Shown here piece by piece: positions 36,177 through 46,756 of a DNA stretch of 64,000 bases. A model generated the notes under the pieces. That model did no database searches. It worked only from the letters and a program-made list of their open reading frames with translations, and was not told the DNA's origin. The translations under genes and the position numbers were made by a program. Source of the stretch: Patiria miniata (lineage: Eukaryota > Echinodermata > Asteroidea > Valvatida > Asterinidae); contig NW_024037064.1 in NCBI RefSeq assembly GCF_015706575.1, positions 11,571,606-11,635,605 of the forward strand, read 5' to 3'. Numbering within the stretch: position 1 is the first letter of the stretch; the number at the start of each line of letters is the position of its first letter.

Positions 36177-38438
36177 ATGCAGTGTTATACGTTGTGCGCT
36201 AAATACAAGCTTGTAATAGAAGAATTGCCTTGCCTTGTTTAAGTATTGTTTTAAATTCAAGTTAGTTGCTTTACTACACACTACTGACGCAGGCCGTTCT
36301 GCCTAGAAAAATAAAATTAAAAGTTACGAAAACTATTGTCGACTGACACGATATTGGCATCGAGTTGGAGTTGTTTTAAAATCACACCGTCCTCCCCCCC
36401 ACAAAATACTGATAATACCCCTTTTCCTTCCCCAACCAAAAAGCAAATTTATATTTATATTTGTATTTTTGTTAGTTAGCCAAAGGCTAATTTCTTATGT
36501 CAATGGATATAGCGAGGCATTATGGGGCCTAACTGGGGAAAACTGCAATAGGAAGTTTGCGATATGTGCCCCCCATTATTTGTTTTGCCCCCCCCCCCCA
36601 CCTTGCGCCCCCCCCCCCCACCCACTAAAAAAAAACTACGCCACTGCTTACCGTGCGCTTATAGTGCCGCAGTCATGGGGTGGGGAGCCGGAACTGGCGA
36701 AATGCGCCTCGCTTTGCTGAGATGGATCACTTATGCCGTTAATTTGATGAAACCATCCTTATTGTAGGCCTACATGCAAACAATACAAACTTTACGATTC
36801 CAACCAGCTAGCGGGTTTGCACGGCATCCCGCCAGTTAGAGTCAATGGTAGCCACCCATGCGTACACAATATAAGAAATTTACAATCGCCATTATAAATA
36901 GGATTGGATCCTCAATACGAAGACCTGCGGCATCATTATTATAATGAGATCATGGTTGCCTAGGAACAAGATTCATAACAAATATTGTATTTTGTTCTCT
37001 CAATAAATATTTTAGCCTTTAAACTTGAATTCTGCGGTCATTCAGTGTACTGTAACTGGCCTGGTCATTCGCTTCCAGTGAATAGCCTTCTAAATTAGAA
37101 TTGTGTGCGCTTTAGGACCAGCTTTACTATAGGATTTCCTTGCCCTGTGTTAGCATTGCTTTAAATTCACTTTCGTCGTTTTTCTCCCCACCTCTGACGC
37201 AGAACGATCTGCCTAAAATAATAACTAAATGTAGAAAGCGAATTACTGTCAGCTTACAACATATTGGCACCGACTGCTTTATTTTCACGGTTTTAGAGTT
37301 TGTTGAAGACTTAAAGAGTAGTACTTAAAATACAACTGTCGTCTCCAAAGCTCACATTAAAATGTACGTACTTGTTTATAACCGGTTAAGTACAAATTTA
37401 TTCCCACAGTAATAAACATGTATTTGTGGTGTGATCCCGTTTGATCATTGTTACTTCTTGTTGCTTGAAAATGTCTGCATCATGGTTCATAACATAGCCA
37501 CTCATGCAAACATACAAGTAAATTTCCATCTCAATATGACAAAAGGCTAATTGGCTGCTCAGTACAACTACGGCGACATCATCATCAATTGATGGCTGAT
37601 TATTATAATGACTTGTTGGTTGCCTTCGCCAGCCCATTCATTATATACATATGCATACCATCAATTGTATGTTTCTCTAAATAAAGAGATCGTCCCTTGC
37701 ACTTCAATTTTGCGATGGGCTGGTCCTTTACTTCCACTACTTCTGAATCAGTTGAATAGAGTTTTGTGTGCTAAAGACCAGCTTTTAATACTAGGATTGC
37801 CTTGCCTTGTTTTAACATTTCTTTAAATGTACATTAGTGGCTATAGTCCCCACCTTTGACGCAGGCCGTTCTGCCTAGAATAATAACTAAATGTTACAGC
37901 TAAGAAAACCATTTTCGACTTACAAGATATAAGTACTTGTTAAAAATATATTTTATTTGATAGTAATAATTACAAAAAAAATGGCTTGATCCACTCTGAT
38001 CATTCTACTCCTTTGTTGCCCAACAATATCTTGAAATGTGTGTATACCATTGCAATTGCAACGGTAGGCACTCATGGATACGTACATTGGGATGAGTAAT
38101 TTACTATCGTAATTTAACAATAGGCTTGGTTCCTCGGTACGACGGCCGGCGCCAACATCATCAATTGATGACTACTTTTTATAATGACTTGATGTTTGCC
38201 TGCGCCAACCTATGATTTATACATGCACATTTTCATGTTTCACTTAATGGAGCCTTTTTACACCTCAATTTTGCAGCAATTTTGTAGGTGTTTGTGGGGC
38301 ACAATAAACTTGTGAACACGCAAGCTCACACAATGGACCCGTGTAAAAGTCCACATAATGTCTTAAGCATCAAGACTTGTGAACCTCTTAATTTTCTTCA
38401 CAGATCCACTCAGTGACAGCAATATAGTGGGTCAGATA

Positions 38439-38730
38439 CAAGGGCGGATCCAAGGGGGGGGGGCCAAAGGGGGCCATGGTCCCCCCCCCCCCAAAACGAA
38501 ACCATTTTTTTTTTTTATGTGACATCGCAATAAAGGCAGGCAATGAGTACACCACCATCTTTTCCTCAAAAAAACATTGGTTAAAGTGGTCAGAAATTTC
38601 CTTCAGATCGCACCACAGAGCATCTAGAATCCAAACCCCACGCCGTAATTTTTTTGACCCACTTTTTGGGGGACCAAATTTTTTTGTTGGCCCCCCCCCC
38701 CCCCAAAGTTGTGTTCTGGATCCGCCCTTG
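38439..38730. mobile_element. hAT-like MITE with perfect 8-bp target duplication (292 bp)
   Basis: Starts CAAGGGCGGATCCA and ends TGGATCCGCCCTTG, 14-bp perfect terminal inverted repeats, flanked on both sides by GTCAGATA (38431-38438 and 38731-38738). An 8-bp duplication is typical of hAT transposons. Subterminal G- and C-runs are inverted relative to each other. No transposase; the + frame 38476-38739 is incidental. Fragments of the same family occur near 20570, 40000-40190, 56119 and 57540. Confidence 0.88.
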
Positions 38731-38846
38731 GTCAGATAGGAGAAATATTTGTGTGAAATTTTGCAATTGGCTCACAGTCAGAGTATGTCCTAGGAAACAC
38801 ATTTGGCTATAGGGTATTATGGTTGGAATCATGAATGCAGCGGGAT

Positions 38847-39221
38847 AAGGGTCGTCGCAAAAGGGGGGGGGGGGGGGGCTGGGGGGGGGGGGGGTTGACA
38901 CCCCCATCCAAAACTTCTGTCGGCAAGCCCATAATTGTTGTTGGCAAATTTGTACTATTGAGGGCCTTTTTTTATAAATTTGTTTTTCTTTTACTGTTGT
39001 CGGCAAATTTTGAAATCTCAGGACTTTTTTGTTTTTGCTTGTCAATTGCGTTGCAAGTTTGTCGCCATCTTGTATTTTTCACACCTCGTATACATTTTTC
39101 TGTCGGCAAATGTGTAAATTTGAGGACTTTTTTTGCTTGTCGGCTGTTTTGTACGCAAACTTGTGGGTAAATTTGGTCCGCCCCCCCCCTCTCCATTGAA
39201 AATGTTCTAGCGATGCCCCTG
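38847..39221. mobile_element. Probable second hAT-like MITE (375 bp)
   Basis: Left end AAGGGTCGTCGC and right end (complement) CAGGGGCATCGC are similar inverted termini. Flanks AGCGGGAT (38839-38846) and AACGGGAT (39222-39229) match in 7 of 8 bases. The interior has two long G-runs and several TCGGCAAATTT-like repeats. The degenerate termini suggest an older insertion. Confidence 0.5.
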
Positions 39222-39929
39222 AACGGGATACACCAGGACTTGTATCCACCAGGATTAGCATCATCATCAGCATTGCTTTATAATAACAGTTAAGCAATCT
39301 CGCACTCATATTTTTCAAATAGCGAATATTGGTTTGCAAACGATTTGTGTGCCTGTTGTGTTACTCAACGTTATTAATGATTCAACTAAACTATCTGTTT
39401 GATATCGAAGGTCCACGCCCTCTATACTGCTTGATTCCAAAGACGTCAGTGCTAGTAAAAATATTGGCCATAGCCAGTTGTGTGAGGGCGCACTCACTGA
39501 TCTCCATATGAAATGTGGATAGAACATTGGCTGTTATAAGTAAAGTCACCGTCCGCCATATTACAACTCCAAGAACAACTGTAAAGAACGCTATCTAATC
39601 GCTGTACACTTTTTACAATACAAATTATTGGGATTTTTTTCAACGGAATTAAAATGGCAGCACAACATGTAAAAATCCTGGGCAAATAATTCGTTGGGCA
39701 AAATATAAACAATGCAATAAGTATAGGCAATTTTGCCTAATAGTTGTACGTGTTAACTATTCGCCAATTGTTGGTCGAATAATCAACCCATTTTTCTCAA
39801 CCCTTTTACAGTGGTACAAATAAAGATCTGCCTGGGAAAGTTTCATATACTTTTAGATGACATCTTTTAATTATTTTGAAAAGTGCTGGCTCCCTCCCCA
39901 CATTCGAATGAAGGGACCAGGAACGCGTG

Positions 39930-40190
39930 CAGCTTGGGGTTCGGGGCCGCTTAAGGGCCCCGAATTATTGCTTTTGATTCTAGATGCTCTGTAGTGCAAT
40001 CTGAGGCAATTTTTGACCACTTTGACTTTTTTTTGGGAGGAAAAGATGGTGGTGTACGCAGTGCCTGCCTTTATTGCGACGTCACTTTATCACCAGAAAA
40101 ACAATTGGGTTAGTTTTTTGTTGGGGGGGGGGAATGGCCCCCGTTCCCCACCCCCTGGATCCGCCCGTGGGCGATCCGCCCTTGGGCGAT
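39930..40190. mobile_element. Fragment of the CAAGGGCGGATCC MITE family
   Basis: Contains ATTCTAGATGCTCTGTAGTGCAATCTGAGGC-related sequence shared with the element at 38439 (in opposite orientation) and ends with two overlapping copies of GATCCGCCC(G/T)TGGGCGAT. The left end cannot be placed. Confidence 0.4.
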
Positions 40191-41512
40191 GAGGTTTTTA
40201 TGATTTTTTTTTAGTTTGGGCCCAAAAAAGTGAATAATAAACGTGATCAATTTTTGTTTTTGTTCACATCACTGCCCTCTGGGCACGACCACAACAACAG
40301 GGTGTTTTGCACTTGAGAAACGGTGTAATTTGTCATTGAACGAACTTTCCGTGGATAAAGTAAAGAGTTTCACGATAAAGATTTAAAGACAGAAAAACGC
40401 CGTGAAATTGCAACATCGATCCGACTTGATGCAACACTGAACTTGGCAATAGTACAAATTGCACAAAGGCATATACAGGGGGTGAGTAAAAAAAGTTGAA
40501 TCCAAACCCCAAACATTATATTTCACAGTTTAAAAAAAATATATAGTTCCAGAATAAAATAAAGACTTGAAAGCCAAATTCATAAGCTACTTTTACATGA
40601 AAAAAAATACTGATATTGCTCAATCCGTTCAAAGAATATCACCATTTAAACGCAATGACCCTTAAGCCTGTCGGTTTTAGGCATATAGTCTCATTTCTTA
40701 GAATGAAAAACGGATTTTGAGAGGGTGACCGAGTGATTGTTAACGCATTTTTTTTGGGAAAAAAGGAATTGATTTCTAGTCGGTGCGTGTTTGCCTTCGA
40801 GCGTGAACTTAGCAGGATCGGAAGTTAGACTAACGAGATATTTTTGTATTAGAGCATCAGCTACATTTGTTTTATCAACATATTGATGTAGAATAGGTTT
40901 GGTGTTGTATTTGTGGTGCACGTGAACTGCTTCATGCTCATTAGTCAATGAATTAACCATGTTATGTACTGTTTAAGAACCGCCTTTCCAAAGCCATTTT
41001 TGTACAGCCCAGGAATGCTTTTAATTCGATCGCCGTGAAATTTGGCGACTTGTCCACTTCGATGCAGGGTCAATGTGATATTAAAGAATTTTGCAAAATT
41101 TCCACCGTTTGAACGGAAATCGAATAAAAAGTTCGAGAATCAAAATGTAATTGTTTAAACATTTATAAGTCAGAACAAGAGTACCATCCTGACCCGATCA
41201 AAATTTAACTTCCCATCCGATCGTTTCTGCATGAAACGAACATGCATACCGAAGGCGAAATGGCTATTTGCTGTATACTAACTCAGTATTAAATCAGGCA
41301 TTGCAAAATAAAACAAGTCAGGTGTGTTTACAAACACAAATGCCCCGCAACCGTGACTGTTTCCATGACATAACATCACTCTAACATAAACTTACATGTA
41401 CCTTGGTCAAATGGAACGTTCATTGACAGCATTAGTGTCTTCTGTAGGTTTTATATGAATTAATCCCTAATCCCTATGATCTCAGAATAAATACAAGACT
41501 TCTATTGTTTAA

Positions 41513-42321
41513 GCCACTGTGACCTTGACCCTTGACATTTCGACCCCCAATGCGATAGGCTCCTTAGGATTGCCAAGGACAATCCACAAACCAAATTTGA
41601 AGCTCATATGTAAAGTATATCTCAAGTTATCACGCCGACAAAATTTCTTTTGTTTTTGCCACTGTGACCTTGACCCTTGACCTTTTGGCCCCAAATGCAA
41701 AAAGCTTCTTAGGATTGCCAAGGACAATCCACAAACCAAATTTGAAGTTCATATGTAAAGTATATCTCAAGTTATCGCGCTGACAAAAATTCTATTGTTT
41801 CAGCCACTGTGACCTTGACCCTTGACCTTTTGGCCCCAAATGCAAAAGGCTTCTTAGAATTGCCAAGGACAATCCACAAACCAAATTTAAAGTTCATATG
41901 TAAAGTATTTCTCAAGTTATCGCGCTGACAAAATTTCTATTGTTTCAGCCACTGTGACCTTGACCTTTGACCTTTCGGACCCAAATGCAAAAGGCTTCTT
42001 AGGATTACCAAGGACAATCCACAAACCAAATTTGAAGTTCATATGTTAAGTATTTCTCAAGTTATCGTGCTGACAAAATTTCTATTGTTTCAGCCACTGT
42101 GACCTTGACCCTTGACCTTTCGGCCCCAAATGCAAAAGGCTTCTTAGGATTACCAAGGACAATCCACAAACCAAATTTGAAGTTCATGTGTTAAGTATTT
42201 CTCAAGTTATCGCGCTGACAAGATTTGTCCGGACACACACACCCACCCACCCACCCACCCACACACCCACGGAAGGACAAGGCGGAAACAGTATGCCCCT
42301 TCGGCCTCGACGCGGGGCATA
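41513..42321. mobile_element. Helitron-like (pearl-type) element with 5 x 145 bp array
   Basis: Five units of exactly 145 bp begin GCCACTGTGACCTTGACC at 41513, 41658, 41803, 41948 and 42093. They are followed by a (CCCA)n microsatellite (about 42238-42270) and a terminal hairpin with TATGCCCC (42292-42299) pairing with GGGGCATA (42314-42321). A tandem core, microsatellite and 3' hairpin are the layout of the pearl/Helitron-like non-autonomous elements of marine invertebrates. Unit A has no copy, so it was inserted in B or lost from A. The 5' limit is uncertain. Confidence 0.7.
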
Positions 42322-42855
42322 AAAAAGAACTTGATAGCATGAGGTCACTGTATCGAGGAAAAACGTATTACACTCCTAAACACGACTCACATTGACAAGT
42401 TTAATTTTGACTGCATTTTTTTTCGTGAAAGCTCAGAATATATGCAGCCTCAACCCTACAAAATCTTCCAATTGCCTCCATGCATGTACACATTTGATGT
42501 AGCCTCAATCCTCCTAAATCACCTGCTGTTTCCTGTATTTATTTATTGGTCGGGCCACTACTGCATCAATTCTTCAAAATCCTCCAAAAGGCACCGTTGA
42601 TTTATTGAGGCAGTGTCGTCGATATTCAGAAGTAGTGTGGATGATTTCTAGAATAATATAAGTATAAACAACACAAGGTACAGCCTAAGTCCATGCCACA
42701 ATGCATGCTCCGAAATCAGCCTACACATTTTGTCATACAGCCTGAAACCTTCGAAATCCTATGCAAAGACAATTGTGGAGGATTTGGGAAGCTTAGAGTT
42801 AATGCTTAAAGATCTTCACACCGAGAGATTCACGTCAACCAAACAATAGATTACG

Positions 42856-42978
42856 ATGGAGAAGCTCATTTTTTTGCTACTACGACTTGTTTTTACATTG
42901 ACAAGTGCAGTGAACAACCGTACCGACATGTACAATTTGTTTACAAATATTGATGTTGAGGTCGCGTCACTCGCGTGA
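42856..42978 (+). CDS. Short open frame with signal-peptide-like start (40 aa), doubtful
   Basis: ATG GAG AAG opens a frame reading MEKLIFLLLRLVFTLTSA, a plausible signal peptide with a cleavage site after SA, then VNNRTDMYN and a stop 22 residues later. The unit A equivalent (about 29588) has a 14-base gap that removes the start codon. No conserved splice donor was seen that would extend it. It is listed because it is intact in one copy and disrupted in the other. It may well be a chance frame. Confidence 0.2.
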   Translation: MEKLIFLLLRLVFTLTSAVNNRTDMYNLFTNIDVEVASLA

Positions 42979-44022
42979 CATACGCGACCCTTCGGTCAAC
43001 GGTTCACTTTTGCACTGCATATATATATATATCTGTTGAAATACAAATGGTTAAGACAAGTGTTGCCTGTCGGCATGACGTCACATGGCGCATGGTATGT
43101 ACATGTAGAGTGAAACATCATATTGTGAAAAGAATTAATGATCCTCCGGGCTAACCAACACTTCAAAGTACACCTGAATGTCATTTCAAATATAATGAAC
43201 CCTTGTTGGTGACGTGTATCGTGCGTTGAGATTCCTATTTCAATCGGGCTGTGAACCAGTGATAACACAATCATCATCATTCTTGGGTGGGGAAGAACAG
43301 GTGGGTAGATGCCATTCTTGATTTCGATTTTACAGATAGGTCACTAAGACGTGTGGCCAGTTATAAGTCTAGACACTTTTACTTGTTAATTTTTGAATGC
43401 AGTGTAGAGCTAATATTTTGCTCTTAATTGTGATAGCAAATCAGTTGGACACCTACAATGTACACATATGATTGGGAATCGTTAAACATTACTTTGATTC
43501 CATTATCTAAAATCAGATTAAAAGTCTGACTTTTCAAATTGTAAAATGGCTAAAACAACAACAATAAAATACAACATTGTAACTTTTTAAACTACTCTGT
43601 GGAGTTTCCGTGATCCTTAGCTTGTACGGGAATACAAAAGATGCACAATTTATTACATTAATTTTGTATTTGTTTGGTCAATATATTTTGCACCGCATTC
43701 GTGGCAAAATGCATTGTAATCAGCTCACATTACGTGCCTAGTGTAAATCCAACTCCGAACAAACAAACTGGAAAGAATTCCATACTGGACCACCACACTA
43801 CCTCCTGCACAAAGTATATGGGCCATGACAGAAAAAGTTAATTACCTAAGAAATGTTGCACTCTTTAAAATGGTGTTTCTTTATCAGATTTACAACTTTT
43901 GGTACTCTTCAGGTCATTTGAGGGAATATAAGTGGTGGCCCAGTATGGAATTATTTCCAACAAATTAATTACACACAAAAGCCAATCATCGAACCTGAGA
44001 AATTAATGAAACAAAAGCTTAC

Positions 44023-44118
44023 CTCAATAGGGGCCATGCTCCCTTCCTCGGTCACTCCCACAAGCTGTTGCTCTGGTGGAACTGGATATGTAAAGATGTA
44101 CATGAGTAATATATCCAT
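44023..44118 (-). CDS. Candidate first coding exon, unit B copy
   Basis: Same exon as at 30686-30781: acceptor TTTCCTCAG, start context CCAAGATGG, 32 codons, GTAAGC donor, one residue different (YIFTY instead of YISTY). About 760 bases upstream on the same strand lies a CpG-containing region with a GTAAGT donor at 44880, a possible non-coding first exon that unit A does not have. Further exons at lower coordinates were not found. Confidence 0.38.
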
Positions 44119-44880
44119 CTTGGCTGAGGAAATCCCAGAAGAAACTCAATCCAAAGTACTGTGGTAAAGGGAAATGCCGGACGAAATGTCAATGGTCATT
44201 CCTTTCCGAGCCCTGGTCCATTTGTAACGGTTGAATGCAAACAGCACAATTTAAAGAATTCTATTGGAACGTAACAATGGATAAGCCTTGCATCGTACAG
44301 TTGCTGGCAGTCTAGTTAGTCTTGTTACTAAAAGGAATCCAACTACAAGAACAAGTTTTTACAATGGACACTATCAGCTGTATTTAAACTACACTCTTTA
44401 TTTTGTAAAACACTACAATACGGAAATAATGTAGTATCCAGACGCCACTTCTTTGATTGTTACAGAGTTCATGTAGAGTTGAGCGTATTTTCAAAGTATT
44501 TCCCAACAAAACAGGAATTTTTTTTTCAGTCCCAGATTCATGTATTACCAATATTTGTTCCATGTCTGACCTTCATTGAAAAAAGTAGCGTCAGAATGCA
44601 ACATTCTTTTCCGCTCAAGAGAGAGCCATTGGATCCACAATAGGGCCTACACGAAATTGTCGTCGAGTCACAATAGCAGCTCACGTACGTCATGTACGTA
44701 AACGAACTCATGTGCAGAACTTTCTCGACAAGTCCAACCACAAAAATCCGTTCAAAACGACGGATTTCATTCACATTTGATGCTCAAGAAATGTCCTGCA
44801 TGTTCAGAAAACATGAACACAAAAAGTAGCGTCCACAAATTGAACACTGCCAACGACTGAACGACAAAAGTGAAACTTAC

Positions 44881-45000
44881 GGTACGTCTGCAAAGGCCCG
44901 ATGCTTGCGAGTTTTGCACGTGCGCACGTATGCACGGACGGACGTAGGCCATGGCGAGGTACGTAGCGTAGGAAAGTTAGGCTCGGCCCAAAACTTAGTT
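44881..45000 (-). promoter_or_regulatory. Possible promoter and non-coding first exon
   Basis: Read on the minus strand, a CpG- and ACGT-rich stretch (GCACGTGCGCACGT, TACGTACC repeats) ends in ACC/GTAAGT, a strong donor at 44880. It sits just outside unit B and upstream of the candidate coding exon at 44023-44118. Joining the two does not keep the exon-1 frame open, so it would be 5' UTR. Confidence 0.3.
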
Positions 45001-45932
45001 TATTACAGAGCTGAAGGCCTCCAAACTAATTGTAAAACTTAAGTTCTACTAAGAGTATAAAAAATACAACGGCACTTTAAAAAATGTCAGGCTATTAATA
45101 GAAGATTATAACTCTAACATGGCATGATGGTATATAACATTAATTAACCGAAAGCACGTAATCGACGGTGCGCCTACAGTAAACAAAGTAGACTGGTTAC
45201 ATGTCCTAAAGTCTCATGCATATGCACTGATCTCTATATAAAGAGAGGGTTGTGTCGAGTGTAGTGCGGTGGACATACATGACTCTTTGAAGGGGGGGGG
45301 GGGGTTTCTCTGGCCGGCTGGGAACATTCAGAAATTGGACTAGATACAAAGAAGGGGGGGGGAAATTACACATAAATTCAAGTCTAAGAGGGAGAATGTT
45401 GTATGATTGCTTTTCATGTACACACGTGCATGAGCGTCGCGAGGGGGGGGGGCAAAAAAGGAGGTGTAACTAGGTAAAAAAAAAGGAGGGACGAAGTCAT
45501 ATCTAGGGTTTTGTAATTTACCTCGACGTTGGCAGTCGTTTTAAATCGATCTGCACCTTTTCCCCGATTTATTATTGAAAAATGCACGCACAATTTTTTT
45601 TTAAAACATTGAAAATCAAAAGAAAGCATTCAAACGACATTTGCAACAACATCAATTCGACGATTTATTTATCTATTAATTTGTAAGCATTTGGCATTGA
45701 GATAGCCGTGGGTGATAAGCATTTAAAAAAATTATGGTTAAACGATAATTAAGAAAAAGCATTTTTTTCTCACTTTTTTTAATATTAATGCAAAAATTTC
45801 ATTCATTTTCATAAGGGGGTATTAAAAAATCGTTGCCCACTCAATGCACCAAATTGAGCTACTTTTTTTTTCTCATCGAATCGGCAGGGCATTTGCTTTA
45901 ATTTCCGGGTAATTAGCAATTTTTCTACTGCT
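45001..45932. other. Gene-free DNA with G-runs
   Basis: No gene is supported. G-runs of 8 to 14 occur at about 45291-45304, 45354-45361 and 45441-45449. The minus frame 45414-45629 spans such a run and is not convincing. Confidence 0.5.
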
Positions 45933-46406
45933 AATAAGAATAAAAATGGGGAAAAAGCTAAATAAAAAAAGAAATTTAGTCACTGATTAGTTTTGCCAAA
46001 TGAGCTTGAAGAAAAAAATATGTGATTACTACTCTACTTAGCCAGTTACTTTTATTGGAATACGACAGCTATTCAAATTGAAGACAACTTAATTTTACTG
46101 CATTAAATCAATTTCTATTATATATCATCCATGCCTATCAGAAAAAAAGATTTTTACTTTAATTGTTCTCAATAAGAATAAAAATGGGAAAAAAGCTAAA
46201 TAAAAAAAGAATTTAGTTACTGATTAATTTTGTCATATGAGCTTGAAGAAAAAATATGTGATTACTACTCTAGTAAGCCAGTTACTTTTATTGGAATACG
46301 ACAGCTATTCAAATTGAAGACAACTTAATTTTACTGCATTAAATCAATTTCTATTAAATATCATCCATGCCTATCAGCATAATAGATTTTTACTTTAATT
46401 GTTCTC
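45933..46406. repeat. Tandem duplication, 2 x 238 bp, in the 3' region of the ZP gene
   Basis: AATAAGAATAAAAATGGG starts both units, at 45933 and 46171. They differ by a few bases. The second unit ends just before the last ZP-gene exon. Each carries TTTATT, which is AATAAA on the gene's strand (46051-46056 and 46287-46292), so the duplication doubled a possible polyadenylation signal. Confidence 0.85.
46287..46292 (-). terminator. Candidate polyadenylation signal, ZP gene
   Basis: AATAAA on the minus strand, 155 bases after the ZP gene stop. A duplicate lies 236 bases further downstream at 46051-46056. Confidence 0.4.
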
Positions 46407-46447
46407 AATTTCTCTTAAATCTTTTAGAAATATGGATTGATTTCCTT

Positions 46448-46638
46448 TTATGAACTAAGACTAGTAGACAGTTCCTGTGCCTTGTTTTCTTCAGTGGCCA
46501 GTGGCGAGTACAGTTGAAGGCGTTGGGTGCCTTTACGCATCACGACAATCAGTGTGCCGAGTACCAGCACGCAGCCAACCAATAGGCAGACAGTAGTCAG
46601 AAGGACTGGCAGCTGAACAGACGACATATGACTTCCTT
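46448..46638 (-). CDS. ZP gene, last coding exon: transmembrane helix and tail
   Basis: Acceptor TTTCTCAG just before 46638. The exon reads GSHMSSVQLP, then a hydrophobic segment LLTTVCLLVGCVLVLGTLIV followed by the stop-transfer residues MRK, and a 28-residue cytoplasmic tail ending STSLSS and TAA (46448-46450). The split codon with the previous exon is G/AA (Glu). Confidence 0.88.
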
Positions 46639-46756
46639 CTGAGAAAAAAAAACAAAAAACAAAAGCGTACAGATGCTAAATTTTTAGAGCAGGAATTTAA
46701 CACAAAATGCCATTATCTGACTTAACAAATTCAACATTTGAAAATGGACATATTTT

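Larger units (their letters stand above)
31142..44374. repeat. Segmental duplication, unit B (13.2 kb)
   Basis: Second copy of 19386-31037, separated from unit A by 104 unrelated bases. It begins within the right-hand G-run of the MITE at 19038-19428 and so carries only the last 40 bases of that element. Its extra length comes from about 38285-40867 (hAT-like MITEs and other unmatched DNA) and about 41305-42335 (tandem-repeat element). It lacks the 572-bp MITE of unit A. The differing patterns show both gains and losses after duplication. Confidence 0.9.

Noticed and set aside
38476..39196. Open frames rich in Gly or Pro
   Set aside because: They span G- and C-runs of two MITEs and are not conserved in the related elements.
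41513..42237. CRISPR-like array
   Set aside because: Units are contiguous 145-bp repeats without spacers in an animal genome; this is a transposon-associated tandem array.
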